This document shows, one piece after another, positions 32,838 to 44,388 of a stretch of 64,000 bases of DNA. Positions within the stretch are counted from its first letter, which is position 1; every line of letters begins with the position of its first letter. The translations under genes were made by a program, and so were the position numbers. Location of the stretch: assembly GCA_026120185.1 (NCBI GenBank), contig JANUWF010001101.1:2728001-2792000 (forward strand), in the 5' to 3' direction. Below the pieces are notes generated by a model, which saw only the letters and a list, made by a program, of their open reading frames with translations, was not told the origin of the DNA and searched no databases. The stretch comes from Voacanga thouarsii (taxonomy: Eukaryota > Streptophyta > Magnoliopsida > Gentianales > Apocynaceae).

Positions 32838-34790
32838 GCGTAAGCTAAGTCTGAATCATCTTAGGATATGGGGTTGTCCAACATATGTATTGGTTAAGGG
32901 AGAAAAGTTGGAACCAATATCAGAATTATGCTATTTTGTTGGGTATCTAAAAGGGACAAATGGTGGTTACTTTTATCATCCTAATGAGCAGAAAGTACTG
33001 ATTAATACTAATGCTAAACACTTAGGAGATGATCAAAGTACTTCCACTAAAGGTTCAACTAGGTTGGAACTTAAGAAGAAGTTATCTTTTGGATCAACTT
33101 CTTCTGACCTGATTGTGGAACAAGAAGAGGCACAACCTCAAAAGCCTATACAATTGGAGCCTCGTCGTAGTGGGAGAGTGTTTAGAGTTCCAGAGAGATG
33201 AATTGGAGAAGCTTTTGAGCTAGTCTTTGACTATCAGGAACAAGACTCCACTAGATACAAGGAGGCTATTGCTAATGCCGATGCAAATATTTGGCATGAA
33301 GCAATGAAAGCCGAGATTGAGTCTATGTGCTTCAATCAGATTTGAGATCTTGTAGCTTCACCTGAAGGGATAAAACTCATTGGGTGTAAGTGGGTATACA
33401 AGAGGAAGAAATGAGCGGATGAGAGGTGGAAGCCTTCAAAGTTAGGCTTGTGGCAAAAGGGTATACTCAGAAAGAGCGTATCGATTATGAGGAAACTTTT
33501 TCCCCGGTTGCCATGCTTAAGTCCATCCGTATCCTTCTTGCCATCGCATGTCATTATGACTACGAAATATGGAAAATGGATGTCAAGACGGCCTTTTTAA
33601 ATGGCCATCTTAGCGAAGACATCTATATGTCCCAACCAGAACGCTTTATTGCTAAAGGCCAAGAACATATGGTTTGCAAGCTTAAGAAGTCCATTTATGG
33701 ACTTAAGCAGGCATCGAGAGCATGGAACATTCGTTTTGACGAGACTGTAAAGTCTTACGGTTTTATTCAAAACGAGGATGAACCATGCGTGTACAGGAAA
33801 CTTGAAGGCATTAATGTGGTTTTTCTTGTCTTGTATGTGGATGACATTCTACTCATTAGAAATGATGTAGGGTCATTGTCATCTACAAATGTTTATCTGT
33901 CTAGTCAATTCAGTATGAAGGATTTGGGAGAAGCCAATTACATTCTCGGGATTAAACTTCTTAGAAATAGGAAACAAAGAATGTTAGGATTATCTCAAGC
34001 GACATACATTAATAAAATGTTGGCCAAGTATAGCATGAACTCATGCAAGGGAACTCTAATTCCTTGCAGACATGAGTTGTCTTTTTGTTCAAGGGACTAT
34101 CCTAAGTCTCAAGAAGAAAAAGACATAATGAGTAGAATTCCCTACGCTTCGGCTGTAGGAAGTCTCATGTATGCCATGCTATGTACTAGGCCAAATATCT
34201 GCTTTGCCGTAGGCTTGGTTAGCAAGCTGTAAAATATATTCTCAAGTACCTCAAGGGAACGAGAGATTATATGGTGGTTTACAAGGCTGATGACTTGGTT
34301 CCTACAGGATACACAGACTCAGACTTCTAGGCAGATAAGGATGAGAGAAAATCCACTAGTGGATATATTTTCACCTTGTTTGGAGGAGCTATTTCATGGA
34401 GGAGTATCAAGCAATCTTGCATTGCTGACTTAACCATAGAAGTTGAGTATGTGGTAGCTTCGTAGGCATCCAAGGAAGTAGTCTGGCTCCGAAAGTTCTT
34501 TTCAGAACTTGGAGTCATGCCTCACATGGACAGGCCGATTGTGATGTATTGTGACAACACGGTAGTAGTATCGCAATTCAAAGAACCCAGGAACTACAAG
34601 AAGGGGAAACACATCGAGAGGAAGTACCATCTGATCCGGGATTTCATCTAGAGACGGGAAATCGTGGTGGAACAGATTGCCTCAGAGAACAATCTAGCAG
34701 ATCCATTCACCAAGTATTTGGCTGAGAGAGTCTTCAAGAGACACTTAGACTCCATAGGGGTGGACACCTACGGACTTACTTAGTCTTAGA
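32838..34790 (+). pseudogene. pol: Copia-3 integrase end, reverse transcriptase and RNase H
   Basis: The integrase C-terminal part resumes with LRIWGCPTYVLVKGEKLE and CYFVGYLKGTNGGYFY. The linker ends PRRSGRVFRVPER with a stop at 33199. RT continues in pieces, then an open stretch (33426-34232) holds VRLVAKGYTQKERIDYEETF, KMDVKTAFLNGHL, IYGLKQASRAWN and catalytic YVDDI (near 33832). A small deletion near 34230 removes the SRY...LKHWEA-type join. RNase H follows with stops (GYIFTLFGGAISWRS, YCDNTVVVS, NNLADPFTK near 34690). Confidence 0.88.
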
Positions 34791-34805
34791 GTGCAAGTGG
34801 GAGAT

Positions 34806-36560
34806 TGTTGAGAAATATGCCCTTTTACATTAGGTTTCTGATGTAAACATCAAATGTTTTAATAAAAAATTTTATTCTAAGAAATTGATTGTGAATTTAC
34901 ATTTTATTTGTGAACAATTACGTTTGAAAAAGACCCATTGTGTTTAAGTAAGTGGTCCATGTGAATGATGGTCTTTCACAGTAAGGTATAGATCACGGGT
35001 TACTTAATATATAAAAGTTTGTTCTTAACCAATTGATGAGAATGAGAATCTCATCATGTCTAGGTCATTATGTTATGAATTCCAAATGGGGAATGGCTTA
35101 CCTTTAGCTAGTGAGTAGTCCACTCACTTCATGACATAAGAAAATAAGCGTATTTCGAATACGTAGAACAAGACCTGTAGTAGTGGTTTCTTAAAGCACT
35201 ATATGGTAAAAACCTAAACTACTACTGCTACAGCGTAGTCTAATGCTCTACGACTTGAGTATGAGTTGGTTGTCTGACGAAGCTGGAAGCATGTACTTTG
35301 ATATGCTTTAGTTGAGGTTCTATCGTAGGACCAATATACTTGCATGTTGGGTATATGTGACTAGTTAGTTAAGACAAACTTATATAAGATAATTTATATA
35401 CTATATCGCCCCTTGTGGTTGTCTGAATGATCTAAATATCCAGGGTCTTGGGAAACATGACTTGGATGTTTGCTTTAGGGCAACTCCCTTGAAAAGAGAA
35501 AACAATCCAGAAAGTCATGGATTATTGGACTAGAAGCCTAAGGATTGTAGATGTTATTTAGAGAAGTGTTAGTACATTTCTTCCTCTCTAATGCACGGCG
35601 ATGTATAGAGGGGTATTTTAGTTATTTCATCTGTAGGTCGGAGACTTTGCTAACGCGGCATTGTCCTTGGGGTTAATATTTTCTTATGATGATATTAAGA
35701 AATATTTAAAATTTAAAATACAACTATTTATATGACAAGGGTATTTTGGTCATTTTAGTAGCCAATACGGTATGTCTTTTGGTCCCTAGTATAGATCGTA
35801 AGTCCTAATTATATACAAGCTAAAGAATTTGTCTTAAATTAAATTAAATAGAATTTATTTTATTTAAGTAGTCTGATTTAATTATTGGGTTATAATAAAA
35901 TAAAGATCCACAGAGAGAGAGAATTAAATAAATTAATTTTGTGGATTAATTAATTATTCTGGGCTTTGGCCCAGTTTGAATAATTAAATATTAACCTGGG
36001 ACTAAACTAATATAGTCTTATTAATTGGACTAATTTATTTAGGCTGAAAATTTAATTATTTACTAGGCCATTTATTTGGTTTTGATTAGAATAATTAATT
36101 GGGCTCAAGAGGTTAAATTAAGAGTCCAATGGGCCAAATTAAAATTTCAGTTTAACCTAAGGTTTTATTTAGGTTAAATAGGAGAAAAAAGATGTACGTT
36201 GTTTTCTTCTTTTTCTTTGAGAAAGGAAAAAAGACGGCCTCTTTTCTCTTTGGAAAAATTCCTTAGTCCTGTTAGTTTTCACCAAACGTGGGTTATGTAG
36301 GCCATATATTAGAAGATCGAGAGGAAACTTGGCGTTCATATACATGCACAGACGCAATAGGAGGTTTGCAAGAATCGCACAAAAGGTTTCCACCAGTGCA
36401 CCTACTCCAGTTCTGCATATTCCAGTTCAGCCAATTTTGAGAACAAGAAGAGGTAATAAAAAATTTTATTTTTTTCCCTTCACGCAGGAGAGCTGCTTTT
36501 TTTTTTTTTTTGTTCTTCGGCTGGTTTTTTTGCTGTCTTTGGCTTGCAATTTCATCTTCA
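34806..36560 (+). repeat. Copia-3 3' LTR
   Basis: This 1755-bp partner of 25409-27165 is preceded by agtgcaagtgggagat. The target copy agtag follows, and hAT sequence resumes. Confidence 0.93.
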
Positions 36561-37455
36561 AGTAGCACATATTGAAAATTGTATTATACTTTCAACATTT
36601 TTATTTACTTTCAAAGAAGCAACTAAACTTTTATCGGGATCTTATTATCCCACTACTCATCATATTCTTCCAACACTTGTTGAGGTAGTACATATTTTTG
36701 GTGAGTATATAGATCATTCCCAATATGGTTATTTTATAAGAAGTATGTTTGAAAAATATAAAAAATATTATGAAGATATTCCTATTTTATATTGTATGGC
36801 ATTGTGTATGGATCATTGAGTAAAAACGGCTGGATTTCATAATATTATTGAACATTTATATGAAACATTAGATTTTGATGAACCTTAAACACTTAGGCAA
36901 CGTATGATAAAAGATATAAAAGAAAAACGGCTAAAGCTCTATCTGATATATATAATTTGTATGAGTTTGAGTCTTCTTGTTTTGGTTCTGCTACTTTAAG
37001 TAAGCAAGCTTTATCATCATCTAGTAGTCAATTTCAATCACCACGAAAATTTACTTCTTCGATTTTATCAGTATTTAATCTATAGGGTATCATAAAACGT
37101 AAAAAAAATCATCTACCACCTATAATGAGATGGCAATTTAGGAGATGCAGCATTTGGTAGAAAATGAGGATCAACATTTTAACATTTGTGATTGATGGAA
37201 GGCTCATATAAGTCAATAACCCATTATATCTAAAATGGCACGTGATCTTTTGATACCACTTATCTTCACAATGCCATCGGAAAGCATCTTTAGTAAGAGC
37301 ACTCGAATAATCGATGAAAAAATATCTCGATTGGCTCCTTATACTTTGGAGATATTAATGTGTTGCAGTAGTTGGTTTGTAGCCGAAGATAGGACGGCCA
37401 ATTCATGGATTGTTGATGATGACTCAAATGATGAATGGGGTGAGTCAAATAGTTA
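36561..37455 (+). pseudogene. hAT transposase, C-terminal half
   Basis: After the copia it reads FKEATKLLSGSYYPTTHHILP and YGYFIRSMFEKYKKYYEDIP (36600-36780), the DUF4413-like part of plant hAT transposases. It then passes through stops to the dimerisation domain: MARDLLIPLIFTMPSESIFS and TRIIDEKISRLAPYTLEILM (37235-37360), ending with an acidic tail at 37455. It pairs with 24156-25408 as one gene of normal hAT size. It could no longer give an active transposase. Confidence 0.85.
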
Positions 37456-37967
37456 GTTTAGTATTTAAATAATTAGGAACTTAGAATAAGTAATATTATG
37501 TATTTAATTTTATTTTTAGGATATGTATTTGATTTTTAAAATTTGATCATTGTAATATTTTTAAGAGGTATAGGCATCAAGTCCCTCTCTTAGATCATCT
37601 TTATTTTATTAATTAATAAAATAGGTAGGGGTCCAAGTCAAAACCCCCACCACTTGAAAGTGGCTTTTTTATAATTTTTAAAAAATGTGTTATTTAAGTA
37701 ATAATAAAAAAATCCAAAACAATTAAATATCAAAATTTGTAATCGAAAGTGGGAAAAAATAAAGAAGGAGAAAGGAAGCCTGGGACTGGCCCGCTCGGCT
37801 CACGGGCCTCACGGGCCAAGGGCCCAAACCGTGTCGAGCCTAGGGCTTCTAACCCAGTGCCCAGCACGAACTGGCCCACATAACCCACAGGTCGGTCCTC
37901 AGGCCTTGCTCGGTTGGTACGGCATGAAACCATGTGGGCCATCCTACATGTCAACGCTAGCTATGAT

Positions 37968-38978
37968 ACATAGTTGTGGTTATATGGATTGTGAATTAGG
38001 TTTTATGACTTGATGTGATTTTGTGGATTGAGAAAATTGAATCGTGGTTATAGAGAAGCTTGTGCTTGTGAGTTTGGTGAGCATTCTGTTGTGATTCAGT
38101 TTAATGATATATCTTTTTTTTTATCCTCATGATTATGGATTGAAAATTTGCAATATACCTTATTTGGTTCAACAATGTTGAGTGTGATTATGATAATGGC
38201 TATGATGCCCATTATGCCATCTATATATTGTGAATTATGGATTAAGTTTGGAAAATGGATTCTTGAGTGAACGCATGCTTATGAAAATTGTGTTGTTTCT
38301 CTTTGGTTGCACAGTGACAACTCTGTGTTGAATTATCTCTGAGAAAAATGGGTACGGTTGATTCTTAAAAAAAAACCATTGAGCTATCTTTGTGGAAATT
38401 CTTTTTTACCTTACATAAACATAGAGGGAGTTTTGGATCCTCAATTTGTCCATCCAAAACTGCAATCCAAAAATGCTTTTACAGGAAGTGATCTTCTGTC
38501 TTATTTTAACTTGTTTTGGATACACAATTCGAAAGTCCAAAATTTCAAATCCCAGTTTAGCTTTTTTAACGCACTTCATTGTCAGTATCTTTTTTGTTTA
38601 CTGTTCATATATGCACATACATAGGGAAAGTATTGCTGTTGATGATTTATCTTCTACACCTCTTCATGTACATACTTATACATTTTTTTAATGTGACTAT
38701 TATTGGGCTATTTCCTTGTGAAATAATCCTCTTTATTGAAGGAATGAGGATAAGGAGGTTGGTAGGACCATAAGCTCATTGACCCATGTTTATGAGACCA
38801 TATTTAATTTTCCGTATCTTATTCTCATAAACACTCTTTGAGTCCTATAATGAGAGAATGCACTTCAGTTAAAAATATTCTTATTTCTATCGGTCTAACA
38901 TGTCCATTATGTCTATGTCATTTTTTTTGTATGTATCACAATCCCATCAAGTTTGTCATCACTTAAAAAGGAGGAGAT
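37968..38978 (+). other. SIRE-like 3' untranslated region
   Basis: This is the second tandem unit followed by AT-rich DNA up to the 3' LTR. It ends with acttaaaaaggaggagat, the likely polypurine tract (38961-38978). Open frames at 38358-38773 are hydrophobic low-information text with no family likeness; I do not call them genes. Confidence 0.6.
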
Positions 38979-40302
38979 TGTTAGCCCTAAGAGCATTCAC
39001 CTGTGTTTTGATTTATGACAAACATTGATGAGGACTAACTTATATAATCTATATATGATAGGACATGTTTGATCTCGATTCTTCCTAGGCGTACTAATGA
39101 AACTGCTAAGCAACTCTTAAGCAATGGAATCCAAAAGTGGGTAATCAAGCATAAGACAAACTTAAGAGATTGCATACCGAGAAGCTCTTGAGAAGAATCA
39201 TATACTGGGAATTGTTGTCAAGGTATTATTTGTTAATTCCTATGTATCTTTACCTTGTGTTCAAATTTGTTTTACCTTGAAGCACTTAAATATGATTTCA
39301 AAAGAAAAAGGATATTTCTAAATTTGGACTTTTCGGTTGAAATAGTTTTAGATGGACCTATGAATCCAAAACACCATACAATGATCTGAAGTATTTTTTA
39401 AAATATATCTCTTTGTTTAAAGTGTCATTTTGGACTCACTTTTTGGACGCACATCCTTTCACTTTGTGAATTCAAAAGCCTGAAAATCCTGACAGAAGTA
39501 ATTAGCCGTTACTAGCCATTGGGACTTTGGTTTTGGCTCTTATAAAAACCTCTAAAACTCGATTTCGAAGTAGATTTTTATGTTATCTCTCTCAAAAATA
39601 CTTTTACACTTTAGAATATAAAAATTTCCCTTTTCATTTATACTTCAAAGTGAAATAAAATTGTTCCAAAGTTAAAAGGCATTTGTGCTTAGTTGTTCAT
39701 ATTTGCTCAATCTGCGAGCTATTTCTGTATTCTTTCTTCAATCCGCTTTGTATCAAGATTAAGGAGGTAAAATTCAGTTGGGGTGAACCTTGATTATTGT
39801 ATTTAAAGAGGTTGGATGTAAAATCAAGTGTGGTGATCTTCTTATGTAAGATTGGTATTGCCTACTATCATTGATTTAGAAAAATTTTTTAGTGAGGGGT
39901 GTTGAAATATTTAAGTGTAAACTTAAGGTAGTGGATGTAGATCATTAAGGATCGAACCACTATAAATCATTGAGAGTCTATTCTTGCGCATTTTGTCTAA
40001 CTTCCTTCACTGGATTTTTGTTGTCATCAAAACTTAAATGCCTTATCTTTTTCTCTAAAATTATTGATCTATTTAAGACTCTTGTATTCTATAGTAAGTC
40101 TATCCTTGATAGCTCAACTACCCATCTTTAATAAATACCATTTTCTCACTATTCTGTGCTAATTTAAAAGATCTCTGACTGCCTCTTAAAGTTGCGAAGC
40201 AAATAAGCCATTCTATTCTTCCCTCTCAAAATACATCAAAAAATTTTTTTTTATTTGCATTTGTTTGCCATAAATCTTATTCATCCCCTTTAAGGTTTAT
40301 CA
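38979..40302 (+). repeat. SIRE-like 3' LTR
   Basis: This 1324-bp partner of 8989-10311 ends taaggtttatca, followed by caata as the target copy. It differs from the 5' LTR at about one base in nine where compared. Confidence 0.88.
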
Positions 40303-41772
40303 CAATACATTTATGTTCATGGTGAATAATTTAATTAATTCAGAATAATTTTATGGCTATAGTTTTTGATTCAATAAATATGTATAAGTATTATCGAATC
40401 TTGTAATAAAAGGGGTAGATTATGTCTCCATATTTCTTGTTTGAGTTATTATTATTTATTTATTATAGTTAAAAAAATAAAATAAAATTGTAAATATTCG
40501 TTTGATATTGATTAATTGAGGATACCGTTGAAGATTGGAATTCGTGTCATGCACTAGAGCCGCATTGCAAGTTAGGCCAGGATGGGCAGCGCACCCAACA
40601 AGCATGTTGGGCCTGTAGGTCTAGCTATGAGCTGGGCCAGAAGCTAGTGGCTCGGCCCATCATGATAGGCAATGCCCAAGTAGGGCTGGAAGCAATGGCC
40701 CACCAGGCTGGCCTGAGCAACACTGGACTCTTACTAGGCCAGCAAAATTCTCTTTAATTAAAAAAGAGAGAGAGAGAGAGAGGATTGTGGCAGCATTGGG
40801 ATTTGATCCTAAGTCATAGGATCCAAACTACAGCATGTTAGCCACTAGACCATAGAAGATTTTGTGATAGGAACTTGCTTCAACAAATTGATATTGCAGA
40901 AAGATTAAAGAATTAGCTTTTTTGTTAGCTGATTAATATTTTCAATTATAATTTTGTAATTTTTTTTGTGTCTGGACTGGCCAAAAATTATTTTTTATTT
41001 TATAGTTTTACTATATTTTTTATTTTTATTAAATTATGTATCATTCATGATAACCTGTCATATAGTTTGCATTAACACCATTCTAAGTACTATTATGTTA
41101 TGCATAATTTTTATTTCAAAAAAAATTTAAGTGTGCAATGGTTAATTTTAACCTTAGGCCTCCCTTATTAGCCCATTAATAAAATTAATGTTTGCTTCGT
41201 GCTATTTTAAATGATCTCTTTAAAGGAAGGCTACGTTATAATGGTTACTAGATTGGGTCTAAATTTTTTTGGTATTATTTTTATACGTTTAATTCATTCA
41301 TAATTACCCTATAGGTGATATGTTTGGATTGGATGCTTTAAACAAAAAATATATATCAATATAGGGGTTATGCACTTAAATAAAAAACATTATGAAGACT
41401 TCCTATAAAATATGCAAATAATGTCTATGATGTCAAAATATTAACGACACTGAAACTAATATTGTGTTTAGATGCAGGACATATTAATTTTGGTAGGAGA
41501 GTTAAGGCCTAACTGTAAGTTACATTATTATCTCATATAGAGGTACATATTATTTTAGAGTTTTAGGCTGTGGATCCCAGCCTAATTATAAGTTACATTG
41601 TTATCTCCAATAGAGATACATGTTACTTTAGGGTTTTAAGTTGTCGTTGTTTGATAATAGTTTTATAACTACTTAAGAATTATCATAGTAATCATACATA
41701 TAATGTTTTATATTGCTCATGCATCATGATATGGTATTAGTTCATATATTTTATTTTATTTTATTTCAAAAA
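40303..41772 (+). other. Copia-4 leader, with a GC-rich insert of unknown type
   Basis: No gene is seen. 40303-40540 and 40880-41772 are AT-rich. 40555-40740 is sharply GC-rich, with repeated ggccc, gggcc and ggccagg words like the 3' end of the hAT at 37780-37950, so a deleted hAT relative is possible. A (ga)n run lies at 40764-40783. A 62-bp imperfect tandem repeat (aagttacatt(a/g)ttatctc...tttta) lies at 41512-41572 and 41584-41645. The region leads straight into the copia-4 gag start. Confidence 0.55.
40788..40854 (-). other. tRNA-like A-box/B-box sequence, not a functional tRNA
   Basis: On the minus strand the sequence tatggtctagtggctaac resembles a tRNA A box (TRGYNNARNGG), and ggatcaaatccc, 40 bases on, resembles a B box (GGTTCGANTCC) with changes. 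The arm-like ggatcc/ggatcc words can pair. No proper acceptor stem is visible, so it is at best a SINE head or a decayed tRNA copy. Confidence 0.25.
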
Positions 41773-41822
41773 ATGACTACCAATACTTTATCCCTAATTT
41801 TAACAAAGATTCAATTGGGTGG
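41773..41822 (+). pseudogene. gag: Copia-4 Gag start, before element B
   Basis: The ATG at 41773 begins MTTNTLSLILTKIQLGG. The frame continues without change across element B as KNFIGWKWSLII at 48654, matching the copia gag pattern KL.G.NF..WK. This confirms the insertion site at ggtgg. Confidence 0.75.
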
Positions 41823-43746
41823 TGATAGGGGTTAAAATCATCATTATTTTCCTAGTTATTCGAGTATAAATTGAGACACTTTTAATACAATAACTAGTCA
41901 TATTTCTTTCTTTTTGATATTTTCTTTATAAAAATATTTTTTTATAATTTTATATAAAAATAGGTAAAATATGAAGTTAATTATATGTTTTTCCAGTACA
42001 GACTAGCACTAGGCCAAGAAGAAAGAGCCAGCGCCGGTCTTGTAGTGGTATAGCAGAGAAATTGAGTGAAACAGGGTAGTGCAATTGAAATTGGAAATTA
42101 AAGAAAGAGAACCACGGCTAAGCAAAGGACAAAAGCAACAAAGGAAGTCAACAACTTCGGCGGTGGCTTGGGTAGTTTGTGGCTCACTTGAGCTGACACA
42201 ACACAGGAGAAGAAAACAAACAAATTCGGTGGGCCCGCACTCAGCAAAAAATTCAACAAAGAAAAGAGGAAGAATCAATTGCAACAATCTTCGGTGGCTC
42301 GGGTATCGGCTCAATTGAGCTGATGTAATAGTAGGAGAAAGGAAAGAAAGTAGCTTCGGTCTTCAGTTTCGGTGGCTCAGCAGGGCATTGTCTCGCTGCG
42401 TGGCTCAGATTGCGGCTTGGAGAAGCCAATAGCAAGAAGAAGAAGCAGCTTCATGCGGCTGAGCAAGAAGACAAAAGAAGGGAAATCAGTTCGGTGGCTT
42501 CTGTGTGTCTCAAATTGGAAGCCGAATTCCACAATTCCAATTCAACATCAATTAAAGTCTTCAACACAAAACGACAAAGGAAGACTTCAACTTCTCAATT
42601 TCATTAAGACGGTGGACAAAGGAAGCTTTATTTTGTTTTTATTTAGATTTTATTTGGACAATTAGTAATCCTTTTTTGTTTTAGATTTTTTAGGCAAATA
42701 CTTCTTCTTTACTTAGGATTCGTTTAGGAACATTGTAAACCTATAAATAAAGGCCAATTAGCTTAGAAAAAGGGGGTGCACAATGTAGAGACTTAAATAT
42801 AGTTTAGAGTGCATCACTAATATTTTCTCGAGAGAAATAAATCGAGGAGGATCGTACAAGAGGGTCTACGAAGGAAGAAGAATGAGACTTGTCTATGAGT
42901 GCTTTCTTTTAACTTTATTTTTTTTTCTTGAAAAATGATGTATTAATTGTTTTATTATAATTTGACATTGTTTTAAGTATTCAAGATTTTTAGAGTTACT
43001 TTGATCTTTTGATTAATTGATTGTTATTCTTGGTATTTAATTACTTGTACTAATTACGAGATTAGTTGATTGTTTCTTTCTATTAGTTTGCTTGAAAAAT
43101 GAGTTAATAGTGGTTTCAATTCATTAATTTCATATTGTTGTCTCTTAACTTGCTTGAAATGGGGGTTAATTGCTAAGAATTGAGTAATTAGAGGTTAATT
43201 GATATTTGCCAGAATATGGATTCATTGGTTAATTTCATGTTTTAAATTTTCCAGAATATGGAGATTTAATCAAGGATTATGTTTAATGAATATTTTAGTT
43301 GAATTATTCGAGATAGAATATGTGATGCTAATTTGTCTAGAAGATAGCGATTTCATGGATTGAAAAAGAAGTGAATCTATCTTAATTCTTTATGATGCCG
43401 AGAGAATGATTAGTTATGATAATGATTAGGTACTTTAAGATCATGGTTGTCAAAATAATGGTTTGAGTTGTATATTTTTTCATCCTTGACATGTATATAT
43501 TCTTTTACTTTCTTTTACTTTATTTTATTTTCTATTTTTACTTTATTGAGTAGGTTAAATAATAAAAGAAAAGTGATTAATATATTCTTGTTCCTTGAGG
43601 ATTGACACTCGTTTTAAACCTTATGGTATGCTTAATGATGAGTACGCTTGCTCATATGTGTAATTTGGGGTTAACGTTTTAATTTAAATTTGATTGGAAA
43701 TGTGCTTATTTTTATATGATTTTTATACCCAAATCTAAACACATCA
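41823..43746 (+). repeat. Element B 5' LTR
   Basis: The partner is 46708-48648. The GC-rich word gagccagcgccggtcttgta lies about 205 bp in. Paired open frames on both strands (42009-42665) recur at the same place in the 3' LTR (46810-47553) and partly in the solo LTR at 31434; they reflect LTR sequence, not genes. Confidence 0.9.
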
Positions 43747-43852
43747 AGTTTTTGGCACTGTTGTCGGGGATTAGGAATTTTTCTGTTTCATCATGGAGGT
43801 GTTTTGAAAAACTTGATTTGACGTCAAGTTTTTAGCACCGTTGTCGGGGAAC
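43747..43852 (+). other. Element B duplicated primer-binding site
   Basis: agtttttggcactgttgtcg followed by gggga lies right after the LTR (43747-43770). A second copy, caagtttttagcaccgttgt followed by cggggaac, lies about 78 bp on (43826-43852) and runs into the leader shared with element A (caatattatgaaagcttgga). The second copy keeps the original ACCGTTGTCGGGG better. Only the first has the correct spacing from the LTR. Confidence 0.7.
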
Positions 43853-44332
43853 AATATTATGAAAGCTTGGATTTCATTAATTTAACCATATTGATATGTT
43901 CATATGTCTATATGTAAATATGTATATACGTTCCTTGTATGAGTAAGTGTCTTATTTTGTTGTTTGTTTAATTATATTTTAATTTTTCTATATGTTGTAA
44001 ATATGTAAATAGGTATATACATGTTCATAATAACTCACTTGTCTATGCATGTGTTGTATTTATTGTATATTTAGTTATTTAATTTTACTAACCTAATATT
44101 AATGTGGAATATGTGTAATAATGATATTTTTAATGTGTTGATTTTTACATCTATAATTTGGAATCAATACTAACTCTTTTTATTTTCAAGTTTAGACTTG
44201 TACTGGCATGATATTTTAGACAGATTGAATTTATTTTATTATTTATTTACAATTTTTAATTGTAGTTTAATAATTAATTTAGGAATTCTTGTTTTAAATG
44301 TAGTGTGGTCATGCATTCAATTAGGAAATTGC

Positions 44333-44341
<9 letters not shown>

Positions 44342-44388
<47 letters not shown>
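44342..44388. repeat. (AT)n microsatellite
   Basis: About 23 uninterrupted AT units lie in the leader of element B. It is followed directly by GC-rich repeat words, and poly-A runs lie at 44453-44468 and 44507-44521. Confidence 0.95.

Larger units (their letters stand above)
25409..36560 (+). mobile_element. Copia-3: Angela/Tork-like copia, nested in the hAT
   Basis: LTRs of 1757 and 1755 bp (25409-27165, 34806-36560) start tgttg(g/a)gaaatatgccc and end ttcatcttca. The exact target duplication agtag lies at 25404-25408 and 36561-36565. A canonical-type PBS, a long leader, gag, protease, integrase, RT and RNase H follow in order, and a purine tract aagtgggagat precedes the 3' LTR. The tgttgggaaatatgcccnn start and LTR length are like Angela/BARE elements as I recall them. 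LTRs differ at roughly 7 percent over the first 215 bases. All coding parts carry stops. Integrase is split by a solo LTR. Confidence 0.93.
23637..37959 (+). mobile_element. Autonomous-type hAT transposon, decayed and split by a copia element
   Basis: The ends tagcattggca (23637) and tgtcaacgcta (to 37959) are an 11-bp terminal inverted repeat with two mismatches. Flanks gttatgat (23629-23636) and gctatgat (37960-37967) give an 8-bp duplication with one mismatch. Removing the Angela-like element leaves about 3.17 kb, a normal hAT length. A TATA-like ctataaatacccc and a CT-rich leader lie near 23700-23815. The 3' non-coding part (37780-37950) is strongly GC-rich with many ggccc/gggcc words. 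Confidence 0.85.
8989..40302 (+). mobile_element. SIRE/Maximus-like copia with nested insertions
   Basis: LTRs of about 1.32 kb (8989-10311 and 38979-40302) start tgttagccctaagagc. Flanks caatg (8984-8988) and caata (40303-40307) are a target duplication with one mismatch. A canonical PBS lies at 10314. The order is gag with two zinc-knuckle-like regions, protease, integrase, RT, RNase H, then an extra reading frame before the 3' LTR. Long LTRs, the second gag finger and a post-pol frame are recalled features of Sireviruses. Own sequence: 8989-15100, 20552-22573, 23131-23636 and 37960-40302. LTRs differ at about one base in nine over their first 250 bases, so it is old. Confidence 0.85.

Noticed and set aside
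23581..38015. A 50-bp direct repeat taken as one giant target duplication
   Set aside because: An 8-bp TSD with 11-bp TIRs fits inside it; the repeat is an older tandem duplication in SIRE.
38358..38773. Three overlapping hydrophobic frames before the SIRE 3' LTR
   Set aside because: They overlap in different frames and no conserved motif is seen; treated as 3' untranslated region.
40788..40854. Functional tRNA gene on the minus strand
   Set aside because: A and B boxes are only approximate and no acceptor stem or clean cloverleaf is visible.
42009..42665. Overlapping open frames on both strands in the element B LTR, repeated at 46810-47553
   Set aside because: They recur because the LTR is duplicated. 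They overlap on opposite strands, have no known domain and are partly present in the solo LTR at 31434-31721.
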